A stretch of DNA of 15,035 nucleotides. Source: Dehalococcoidia bacterium (GTDB lineage: Bacteria; Chloroflexota; Dehalococcoidia; Dehalococcoidales; W693). Where the stretch lies: contig DUFE01000010.1 of NCBI GenBank assembly GCA_011170385.1, positions 1 to 15,035 on the forward strand, in the 5' to 3' direction. Of the stretch, positions 6,179-12,978 are shown one piece after another. The translations under genes were made by a program, and so were the position numbers. The notes beneath the pieces were generated by a model that had not been told where the DNA came from, ran no database searches, and saw nothing but the letters and a program-made list of their open reading frames with translations. Every line of letters starts with the position of its first letter. The first letter of the stretch is position 1.

Positions 6179-6742
6179 TTGAGGATATCGCCATTAACGA
6201 AAGCAATACTTATTCTAATAGTAATACTAGCCGTATGGATTGGCGGCGGTGTATTCATTTATTACCAGTTAAATCCCCCTTCCCATTCCTCTCCGACGAC
6301 TTCCCTGACAACCACAACTACAACTACCACGACTACCACGACGACATCAAACTTTTCGCAGGGCGAACAGGAGTATATAGATAAGATTATCGACCATTCG
6401 TCACGGACTATTACCGCCGTAACCTTATTAAGCGAGCTGCTGGTAGAACCGCAGATAGACGATACCACATGGGTATCGCAGGCAACCACACAAATAGATA
6501 CTATCAAAGCGCTGTACGACGAAATATCGCTGGTATCCACCCCTTATGAGGTGTTCGATATCGACTATAACTATACCTACGGCGTAAGCGTATACAAGAG
6601 TGCTGCCGATACAATCGAGCAGGCAATATCCAGCCAGAGCCTCTCCCAGATACAATATGCCGTGTCTCTTATTAATTCCGGAAGCAGCATTATCAGCGGA
6701 TCGATAGATATGCTGAACGATTTTATTGCGCAGCGCTCCTGA
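6179..6742 (+). CDS. Unrecognised membrane-anchored protein with a 13-threonine linker
   Basis: I do not recognise the family. The 187 residues begin with a short basic segment and one hydrophobic helix (about 9-29), then a Ser/Pro/Thr-rich linker with 13 threonines in a row (44-56), then a domain of about 130 residues that looks helical and acidic. This is the layout of a signal-anchored protein with its C-terminal domain outside the membrane. There is no cysteine, so it is not a lipoprotein. The threonine run uses all of ACA, ACC, ACT and ACG, so it is not a simple DNA repeat and is probably selected as protein. The start is TTG 6179, supported by AGGGGGT (6165-6171) 7 bases upstream; no better start exists before the membrane helix. 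It sits alone between guaA and the purD unit, with no functional hint from its neighbours. Confidence 0.75.
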   Translation: MRISPLTKAILILIVILAVWIGGGVFIYYQLNPPSHSSPTTSLTTTTTTTTTTTTTSNFSQGEQEYIDKIIDHSSRTITAVTLLSELLVEPQIDDTTWVSQATTQIDTIKALYDEISLVSTPYEVFDIDYNYTYGVSVYKSAADTIEQAISSQSLSQIQYAVSLINSGSSIISGSIDMLNDFIAQRS

Positions 6743-6804
6743 AAGTTCAATGATCCTTTTCACTTAACCAAACCGCCACTCTTTAATGAGAAGCGACCAG
6801 AGAT

Positions 6805-6810
6805 TATAAT
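6805..6810 (+). promoter_or_regulatory. Candidate -10 element before the 6820 gene and purD operon
   Basis: A perfect TATAAT at 6805-6810. The best -35 at proper spacing is TTTAAT (6782-6787), a poor match. Transcription would start near 6817, almost at ATG 6820, implying a leaderless or nearly leaderless message. If real, this is the promoter of the 6820-purD-purE-purB-purC unit. Confidence 0.35.
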
Positions 6811-6819
6811 ATTAGGGCG

Positions 6820-7236
6820 ATGAAAGAGGCGGACAGGGAAGAAGCCATACGGTGGTTGGAGGTATTTACGTCCATTTACGAGGAGGCATCCGTCTTCATT
6901 CACTGCGTTACCGACAACGTCAACACCGACAGTTTGCCAGGCGATTTGGAAACCTTGCCGGAGGTTGTCCAAAAGCTGACCCCACTTTTAGAATCCGCCA
7001 GTAAATTACCGAAGCCCAAACAGATAGAGCTGAGCCGCATAAAAAAAGACCTTAAGTTAACTATCGACGCCTGCATTAAAGCCAGCAAATGGGCTATGAA
7101 GCTGGGTGACAAATACAGCCGTTTTCGGTTTTCGGTAACCACCTTCTGGACAAACCTAGCCATTAGCTTTTCCGAGTCACTTTCTGCTAAACTTGCTTTA
7201 TTATCCAGCTATACCGGAAAGGGAGGCGAAGCCTGA
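6820..7236 (+). CDS. Unrecognised small helical protein coupled to purD
   Basis: I do not recognise the family. The 138-residue protein is predicted to be largely helical, with many charged residues, tryptophans at 12, 91 and 110, and no signal peptide or clear membrane segment, so it is probably cytoplasmic. A Lys/Arg-rich stretch runs from about 62 to 95. The ATG has no good ribosome binding site (AGGG abuts it), but a TATAAT lies just upstream, so the message may be leaderless. Its TGA stop overlaps the proposed purD start, and the purD ribosome binding site GGGAGG lies inside its last codons. This arrangement argues that it is a real, expressed gene and that its translation is coupled to purD. 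A link to purine synthesis is only suggested by position. Confidence 0.65.
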   Translation: MKEADREEAIRWLEVFTSIYEEASVFIHCVTDNVNTDSLPGDLETLPEVVQKLTPLLESASKLPKPKQIELSRIKKDLKLTIDACIKASKWAMKLGDKYSRFRFSVTTFWTNLAISFSESLSAKLALLSSYTGKGGEA

Positions 7237-8492
7237 AGATACTGGTCATCGGCGGGGGTGCCAGAGAACACGCCATCACCTGGAAGCTGGCGAAAAGCCC
7301 CAGGGTTAAAGAAGTTTATGTTGCTCCGGGCAATGCCGGTACAGCACAAATCGCACAAAACATCGCTGTGAGCCCCACCGATATCGAATCGCTTGCCAGA
7401 ATAGCCGATAGTAAAGGAATCGATTTTACAATCGTCGGTCCCGAAGCACCTTTAGCCGCCGGCATCGTTGATGATTTCCATACCAGAGAGCTGCCCATCT
7501 TCGGTCCTACAAAAGCCGCTGCCGAAATCGAATCCAGCAAGGTCTTCGCCAAGGAGCTGATGCAAAAATATGACATCCCTTGCGCTCGCAGCACCAGCTT
7601 CTCATCATATCCAGAAGCAAAGTCATACCTCAAGCAACAGAAGACGCCCATCGTGGTCAAAGCAGACGGGCTGGCGGCAGGCAAGGGCGTAATCGTAGCT
7701 TATACTCTTGAGCAAGCTCTCGAAGCTCTGTCCGGCATAATGGAGGAAAAAGTCTTCGGCTCCGCCGGCGACAGGGTGGTTATAGAAGAGTGCCTCAAGG
7801 GCAGAGAGATGAGTGTCTTCACCTTTACCGATGCCGTTACCACAGTGCCGACGGTTCCGGCATGTGACTACAAGCCGGTCTTCGACGGTAACAGGGGGCC
7901 CAACACCGGCGGTATGGGCAGCTACAGCCCACCGCATTTCCTCAACCCGAAGCTAACCGAAATCGCCTTTAATACAATAATGCAGCCGACGGTAAAAGCC
8001 CTCGCCAGCGAAGGCAGGCCATACACCGGCGTTCTCTACGGTGGTTTGATGATTACCGACGATGGGCCCAAAGTCATAGAGTTCAACTCCCGTCTGGGCG
8101 ACCCGGAAACGCAGGTGGTACTACCACGCCTTAAATCAGACTTGGTGGACATAATTATAGGCGTTATCGATAATAGCATTGGCAATGTCGATATAGAATG
8201 GAGCGAAGATGCCTGTGTCGGTGTTGTTATGGCTTCGGGTGGTTACCCCGGCAGCTACAAGAAAGGTCTGCCCATAACCGGGCTGAACAGCCTCGATAGC
8301 GACACTACCATCTTTCACGCCGGCACCGATTTTAATAGCGAAGGCAAAGTGATTACCAGTGGCGGTCGGGTGCTAACCATAGTAGCCACCGGCGAAACTA
8401 TCGCCAAAGCCAGGGAAAAGGTTTATAATAATATACCGCGGCTCCATTTCGAGGGCTGCCACTATCGCCGGGATATTGCGCTTACTAAATAG
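7233..8492 (+). CDS. purD: Phosphoribosylamine-glycine ligase (GAR synthetase)
   Basis: ATP-grasp enzyme joining phosphoribosylamine and glycine, second step of purine synthesis. Homology begins at the codons for KILVIGGGAREHA, directly after a CTG at 7233. With CTG as start the protein has 419 residues, the family's usual size. GGGAGG lies 6 bases before the CTG, which supports it. The first ordinary in-frame start, GTG 7368, would remove 45 residues including the conserved N-terminal GGGAREHA, so it is rejected. Other landmarks: GPEAPLAAG, KADGLAAGKGV (143-153), GNRGPNTGGMGSY (219-231), and EFNSRLGDPETQ near 283 with metal-binding Glu/Asn. The start overlaps the preceding stop as CTGA. CTG starts are rare, so a sequencing error for ATG should be excluded. 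Confidence 0.93.
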   Translation: MKILVIGGGAREHAITWKLAKSPRVKEVYVAPGNAGTAQIAQNIAVSPTDIESLARIADSKGIDFTIVGPEAPLAAGIVDDFHTRELPIFGPTKAAAEIESSKVFAKELMQKYDIPCARSTSFSSYPEAKSYLKQQKTPIVVKADGLAAGKGVIVAYTLEQALEALSGIMEEKVFGSAGDRVVIEECLKGREMSVFTFTDAVTTVPTVPACDYKPVFDGNRGPNTGGMGSYSPPHFLNPKLTEIAFNTIMQPTVKALASEGRPYTGVLYGGLMITDDGPKVIEFNSRLGDPETQVVLPRLKSDLVDIIIGVIDNSIGNVDIEWSEDACVGVVMASGGYPGSYKKGLPITGLNSLDSDTTIFHAGTDFNSEGKVITSGGRVLTIVATGETIAKAREKVYNNIPRLHFEGCHYRRDIALTK

Positions 8493-8515
8493 GGTAAGGG
8501 GGTGTTTGTCAGGTT

Positions 8516-8989
8516 ATGCCAATGGTAGCTGTAGTTATGGGCTCGAAGTCAGACGCATCTTCAATGCAGCCCACTCTTGATACGCTGGAGTACCTCGGTA
8601 TCAGCTATGAAGTAAAAGTAATATCGGCACACCGCACCCCGGAAAAGGTAAGAGAGTACGGTCTTACCGCGCGCAACAAAGGCATCGAAGTCATTATCGC
8701 CGCTGCCGGCGGCGCCGCACATCTCCCCGGCGTTCTCGCCAGCTGGACCAGCATTCCCGTCATCGGCGTACCTCTCTCTGTTAACGAGCTAAAGGGTATA
8801 GATGCCCTCTATTCGATGGCTCAAATGCCCTCTGGTGTACCGGTAGCCACTGTTGCCATCGGAGACGCTGGCGCCAAAAACTCCGCCTTACTCGCCGCCG
8901 AGATTCTGGGCCTTAAATATGATAGTATTAAGGTTGCTTATGAGAAGCATCGCCAGAAAATCGCTGAAGCATCGGGAGATAAGAAATGA
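8516..8989 (+). CDS. purE: N5-carboxyaminoimidazole ribonucleotide mutase / AIR carboxylase subunit
   Basis: Catalyses formation of 4-carboxy-AIR in purine synthesis. The 157 residues match PurE. Seen: MGSKSD (8-13), SAHRTP (37-42), AAAGGAAHLPG (62-72) and QMPSGVPVATVAIG, a pattern like class I PurE, which normally works with PurK; no purK is in this window. Class II use of CO2 cannot be ruled out. Start ATG 8516 lies 23 bases after purD, with AAGGGGGT upstream at slightly long spacing; ATG 8522 is an alternative. Its TGA overlaps the purB ATG as ATGA. Confidence 0.95.
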   Translation: MPMVAVVMGSKSDASSMQPTLDTLEYLGISYEVKVISAHRTPEKVREYGLTARNKGIEVIIAAAGGAAHLPGVLASWTSIPVIGVPLSVNELKGIDALYSMAQMPSGVPVATVAIGDAGAKNSALLAAEILGLKYDSIKVAYEKHRQKIAEASGDKK

Positions 8990-10341
8990 TTGAACGTTAC
9001 AGCCGCCCCCAGATGAAAAGAATCTGGTCCGATGAAAACAAGTTCGCAAAGTGGCTCGATGTTGAAATTGCCGTCTGTGACGCCTGGGCGGAGATAGGGG
9101 TCATCCCCCGCAGCTCGGTGCCCAAGATAAAGATGGCGCGCTGTAACCACAAGCGCATGCAGGAAATTCTCAAAGAAACCCACCACGATATGACTGCCTT
9201 CTTGGGCTCGGTTTCGGAAAGCTTGGGCAAGGAATCACGCTTCATACACCTCGGTCTAACGTCTTCCGATGTTATGGATACCGCCCTGAGCTTGCAAATG
9301 GTAGAGGCAGCTAACCTGCTGAACCAGGATGTCAAGGAGCTTATCTCATTAATCGCCGGGCAGGCGCTCACCCACAAGTATACGATTATGATAGGCCGTA
9401 CCCACGGCATCCACGCCGAACCAACGACATTCGGTTTGAAGCTGGCGTTGTGGATGGAAGAAATGCAGAGAAACCGATATCGCCTCGCCGAAGCCATCAA
9501 GACAATTGCCGTCGGTAAGATTTCGGGTACTGTCGGCACATACGCTACCCTGACTCCCGAGGTCGAAGAGAAAGCCTGCGCCAGGCTCGGCTTGACCCCG
9601 GCACCGATATCTAACCAGGTTTTACAGAGAGACCGCCACGCCCAGTTTGTCACCACGTTGGGTATAATAGCCGGCTCCCTGGAGAAATTCGCCACCGAAA
9701 TCAGGCTGCTGCAGAAAACGGAGACGCGCGAGGTGGAAGAACCGTTCGAGGAGGGACAGACAGGTTCGTCGGCTATGCCTCACAAGAGAAACCCGGAGCT
9801 TTGCGAGCGCATCAGCGGTATGGCACGTCTTATGCGCGGCTATGCTCTTACTTCTATGGAAAACATCTCCCTGTGGCACGAGCGCGATATCAGCCATTCC
9901 TGCAATGAGCGCATCATCCTGCCTGACTCCTGCATTCTGCTGGATTATGCTTTGAACATATTCAAAGGTATCATCGTCGGAATGAAGGTCTTCCCGGAAA
10001 ATATGAAACGTAATATGGAAAAGACCAAAGGACTGGTATTTTCGCAGCGTGTTATGCTGGCTCTTATCAACAAAGGCTTGAGCCGCTATAAAGCCTACGA
10101 GCTCGTTCAGCGCAACGCCATGAAAGCCTGGCAGGGCAGAAAAACCTTCCTCAACCTGCTCAAAAACGATTCCGAGATCACCGCTTCCCTGCCGCCTGCG
10201 GAAATAGAAGCCCTTTTCGACTACCAGTACTATCTGCGTTATGTCGATGAAATCTTCCAGCGCCTGGGCTTGACCGGCTCGCAATGGAAGAAAAAAGCCA
10301 CCGCCTCCAAACCGACGACACTGGCTCCCGGCTCGCTATAA
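8986..10341 (+). CDS. purB: Adenylosuccinate lyase
   Basis: Releases fumarate from SAICAR to give AICAR and from adenylosuccinate to give AMP, so it acts twice in purine synthesis. The 451 residues fit the bacterial PurB length (about 430-450). Landmarks of the fumarase/aspartase superfamily: THHDMTAF near 65, HLGLTSSDVMDTA (88-100), GRTHGIHAEPTTFG with His140/His143, and the signature GSSAMPHKRNP with Ser261/Ser262. The start overlaps the purE stop by 4 bases (ATGA), suggesting translational coupling. The tail after about 430 is basic and not conserved, and the last 58 bases overlap the longest purC reading frame. Confidence 0.96.
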   Translation: MIERYSRPQMKRIWSDENKFAKWLDVEIAVCDAWAEIGVIPRSSVPKIKMARCNHKRMQEILKETHHDMTAFLGSVSESLGKESRFIHLGLTSSDVMDTALSLQMVEAANLLNQDVKELISLIAGQALTHKYTIMIGRTHGIHAEPTTFGLKLALWMEEMQRNRYRLAEAIKTIAVGKISGTVGTYATLTPEVEEKACARLGLTPAPISNQVLQRDRHAQFVTTLGIIAGSLEKFATEIRLLQKTETREVEEPFEEGQTGSSAMPHKRNPELCERISGMARLMRGYALTSMENISLWHERDISHSCNERIILPDSCILLDYALNIFKGIIVGMKVFPENMKRNMEKTKGLVFSQRVMLALINKGLSRYKAYELVQRNAMKAWQGRKTFLNLLKNDSEITASLPPAEIEALFDYQYYLRYVDEIFQRLGLTGSQWKKKATASKPTTLAPGSL

Positions 10342-11279
10342 TACCAGAGGGGGTAAGCGAAATAGATAACGAATTACCGGTTCTATTGGATACTGATCTC
10401 CCCCTGCCTCTTTTCGCCCGTGGCAAGGCGCGTGATGTTTATAAACTGGGCGATCATCTCCTTATAATAGCTACCGACCGCATATCCGCCTTCGATGTGA
10501 TTTTGCCCTGCGGTATCCCCAACAAGGGGAGAGTGCTCAACCAGATTTCAGCCTTCTGGTTCGAAAAAACGGCGCCCCTGATGCCCAATCATCTTGTAGA
10601 GGTTGTATATGATGTATGCTGTCTCGATCTTTACCTGCCCGAAGGAAGCAGGTTCGACTATCCGCAATACTTAAGCGGGCGTTCTATGGTGGTCAGGAAA
10701 GCCGAGCGCATATCGGTCGAGTGCGTGGTACGTGGCTATATCTCCGGCTCAGCGTGGGAGGAATACCATAATCAAGGCACGGTCTCCGGTATGAATATGC
10801 CCCCGGGCTTGCTTGAGAGCCAGGAGCTGCCAGAGCTGCTTTTTACCCCGACCACCAAGGCAGACGAAGGACATGACCTAGCCATGTCTACAGCAGAGGT
10901 CAATGATATGATAGGCTCTTCTCTGTCGAAAGTGGTAAAGGAGAAAAGCCTGACAATATACAACTTCGCCTGCAAATACGCCGAAGATCACGGATTCTTC
11001 ATCGCCGATACCAAGTTCGAGTTTGGTCTTGAGGATGGCAATCTTATCCTCATCGATGAAGTGCTAACACCGGACTCCAGCCGCTTCTGGGATAAAGGTC
11101 TATACAAGGTCGGAAGGCCGCAAGACAGCTTTGACAAGCAGCCGATAAGGGACTGGCTTACCCGTTCCGGCTGGAATAAGGAACCTCCGGGACCGATGCT
11201 GCCGTCAGAGGTTATAGAGCAGACCTCACGAAGATACCAGGAGGCTTACGAGAGGCTTACCGAGAAGAAACTTGGCTAG
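10284..11279 (+). CDS. purC: Phosphoribosylaminoimidazole-succinocarboxamide synthase (SAICAR synthetase)
   Basis: Joins aspartate to CAIR using ATP, one step before PurB in the pathway. From ATG 10284 it has 331 residues; family homology starts only near residue 37. Landmarks: LPLFARGKARDVY (41-53), ATDRISAFDV (63-72), GRVLNQISAFWF, ECVVRGYISGSAWEEY (146-161), TTKADEGHD (190-198) and IDEVLTPDSSRFW. This is the longer, yeast-like form of about 300 residues. The start is uncertain: ATG 10284 overlaps purB by 58 bases and has no good ribosome binding site, whereas AGAGGGGGT (10346-10354) lies in ideal position before an in-frame ATA at 10362, which would give 305 residues. The TAG stop shares CTAG with the convergent hisB stop. 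Confidence 0.94.
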   Translation: MEEKSHRLQTDDTGSRLAIIPEGVSEIDNELPVLLDTDLPLPLFARGKARDVYKLGDHLLIIATDRISAFDVILPCGIPNKGRVLNQISAFWFEKTAPLMPNHLVEVVYDVCCLDLYLPEGSRFDYPQYLSGRSMVVRKAERISVECVVRGYISGSAWEEYHNQGTVSGMNMPPGLLESQELPELLFTPTTKADEGHDLAMSTAEVNDMIGSSLSKVVKEKSLTIYNFACKYAEDHGFFIADTKFEFGLEDGNLILIDEVLTPDSSRFWDKGLYKVGRPQDSFDKQPIRDWLTRSGWNKEPPGPMLPSEVIEQTSRRYQEAYERLTEKKLG

Positions 11280-11866
11280 CTTTCCAGCAGGTCTTTTGTC
11301 GTCGGTAGTTCACCGGAAATACGCGCGTCGATTCTGGTAGCGGCATCAAGAGCCCTGGCCAGCGCCTTGAACAGCGCTTCAGCTTTATGGTGGTCATTGC
11401 TGCCATATTCTATTCTGGCGTGGAGGTTTATTCTGGCTTCGGCAGAAAACGCCTCCAGAAAGTGCCTGACCAGATCGCTGGGAAATCCGAACATATCGTT
11501 ATCGGCAAAGGGAAGATCCAGCACGGCATAGCCGCGCCCGCTCATATCCACCGCTACTGTAGCCAGAGCATCATCCATAGGCACACTGGTACTGGCCATA
11601 CGAACCATGCCCCGCTTATCGCCTAGGGCTTCGTTTATAGCCTTGCCCAGGCATATAGCAACATCCTCCACCAGGTGGTGCGCGTCGTCACCTGTAGCTG
11701 AAACCTTTATGTCGAATACTCCGTGCTTGGCCAGTTGCGCTAGCAGGTGATCGAACATCCTGATGCCGGTCATAATCTCGCCTTTGCCACAGCCGTCGAT
11801 GTTTATCTCAAGGATTATATTTGTCTCGCTCGTTTCCCTTTTTACGGTTGATATTCTATTAGTCAT
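11276..11866 (-). CDS. hisB: Imidazoleglycerol-phosphate dehydratase
   Basis: Dehydrates imidazoleglycerol phosphate to imidazole-acetol phosphate, using bound manganese. The 196 residues are the single-domain form, without the histidinol-phosphatase domain of the enterobacterial bifunctional HisB. Seen: MFDHLLAQLAKHG (37-49), HHLVEDVAI (63-71; usually HHTVEDVGI), and NDHHKAEALFKALARAL (157-173), which supply the metal-binding His and Glu residues. Starts at ATG 11866, overlapping the end of hisC by 8 bases; GGAGGAG in the hisC tail is the ribosome binding site. The gene ends 3' to 3' against purC with a shared CTAG. Confidence 0.96.
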   Translation of the reverse strand: MTNRISTVKRETSETNIILEINIDGCGKGEIMTGIRMFDHLLAQLAKHGVFDIKVSATGDDAHHLVEDVAICLGKAINEALGDKRGMVRMASTSVPMDDALATVAVDMSGRGYAVLDLPFADNDMFGFPSDLVRHFLEAFSAEARINLHARIEYGSNDHHKAEALFKALARALDAATRIDARISGELPTTKDLLES

Positions 11867-12965
11867 ATAACTCCTCCCCCAGTTCGTTCAGGGTTTCCAC
11901 GAGGATGTCGTTCTCCTCCGGTCTGCCGATACTGATTCTAACGCTGTCTTCCAGCAGTGGCTGGTCGAAGTAACGCACCAGTATACCTCTTTCCTCCAGC
12001 TTCTGCTGCAGCTCCCTGGCGCTGCCCCTCAGCACCGAGCACAGGATGAAGTTCGCCTGCGAAGGGTACGGCTTGAGCCATTCCATTGCTTCTAGGCTGC
12101 TGAAAAGCCTCTCCCTCTCGGCGATGATGGTCTTTACGTTTGCCATCAGATAGTTTACATCCTCAAGCGACTCCTTCACCGCCACCAGTGCAGCTGCATT
12201 TACACAATACGGCTCCTTTATCCGAAGCAGGTAATCGGCTATTTTAACAGGGAACATCCCGTAACCAACCCTCAAGCCGGCAAGCCCGGCCCACTTGCTA
12301 AACGTCCTTAAAACCATCAGGTTTTTATACCTGCCTATCAGCGGAGCGACGGTCTCTTCGGTAAACTCGTAGTAGGCTTCATCTACTACCACCGGTACTC
12401 CGGTATCCAGTATCTTGAGGATATCCCCGTGGGGTGTTATCGTGCCGGTAGGATTATTGGGTGTCGCCAGCATTATCAGCTTGGTCTTATTGGTGATAGC
12501 CTTTTCCACGGCGGCTACATCGACAGTAAAATTATCGTCTCGCTTAACTTCAATTACCTTGCCACCGCACAGGTCAGTGAAGAATCTGAACATGGCGAAG
12601 GTCGGTACGCAGTTTATCACCTCATCGCCCGGCTCAAGGAAAAGCCGCATGATCAGGTCTATAAGCTGGTCGCTGCCGGCACTGGCAACGATATGGCTCA
12701 TATCGACGCCGATGTAACCCTGTAGTTGGTGCCTTAGCTGTATTTGCCACGAATCTGGGTATATATTGATATCGGTATAATCGGCAAGTGCATGGGTAAC
12801 CCTCGGTGAGCAGCCGTAAGGATTCTCGTTAGCGTCAAGCTTTATTATATCCTCTTCCGGAATGTCGACTTTGCCTTCCAATGTCTGTGGCGACTTACTT
12901 GCGGCATAGCCACCGAATCCAGCAAGCTCACGACGTATTAACTTTTCGATTCCTTTATCAACCAT
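11859..12965 (-). CDS. hisC: Histidinol-phosphate aminotransferase
   Basis: PLP enzyme converting imidazole-acetol phosphate and glutamate to histidinol phosphate. The 368 residues fit class I/II aminotransferases. Seen: LDANENPYG (43-51), ATPNNPTGT (167-175), VDEAYYEF (194-201), and FSKWAGLAGLRVGYG, where Lys224 should carry PLP. Conserved Arg near the C-terminus occurs in VRISIG. Start ATG 12965 has AAGGTG about 8 bases upstream and lies 13 bases after hisD. An aromatic aminotransferase role is possible for such enzymes, but the his context settles the main role. Confidence 0.96.
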   Translation of the reverse strand: MVDKGIEKLIRRELAGFGGYAASKSPQTLEGKVDIPEEDIIKLDANENPYGCSPRVTHALADYTDINIYPDSWQIQLRHQLQGYIGVDMSHIVASAGSDQLIDLIMRLFLEPGDEVINCVPTFAMFRFFTDLCGGKVIEVKRDDNFTVDVAAVEKAITNKTKLIMLATPNNPTGTITPHGDILKILDTGVPVVVDEAYYEFTEETVAPLIGRYKNLMVLRTFSKWAGLAGLRVGYGMFPVKIADYLLRIKEPYCVNAAALVAVKESLEDVNYLMANVKTIIAERERLFSSLEAMEWLKPYPSQANFILCSVLRGSARELQQKLEERGILVRYFDQPLLEDSVRISIGRPEENDILVETLNELGEELYD

Positions 12966-12978
12966 CTTTATAGCACCT

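Noticed and set aside
6301..6350. Threonine-codon tract as a microsatellite or CRISPR-like repeat
   Set aside because: The codons are mixed ACA/ACC/ACT/ACG, with no regular repeat-spacer pattern; it is explained by a Thr-rich protein linker.
6262..6540. Minus-strand frame with a long valine run
   Set aside because: It is the antisense shadow of the threonine codons of the 6179 gene; it has no independent support.
7368..8492. purD starting at GTG 7368
   Set aside because: It would drop the N-terminal GGGAREHA motif, and no ribosome binding site lies before it; CTG 7233 fits better.
9622..10284. Long minus-strand frame opposite purB (220 residues)
   Set aside because: It lies wholly inside the well-supported purB gene and its translation matches nothing I recognise; it is a shadow of purB codon usage.
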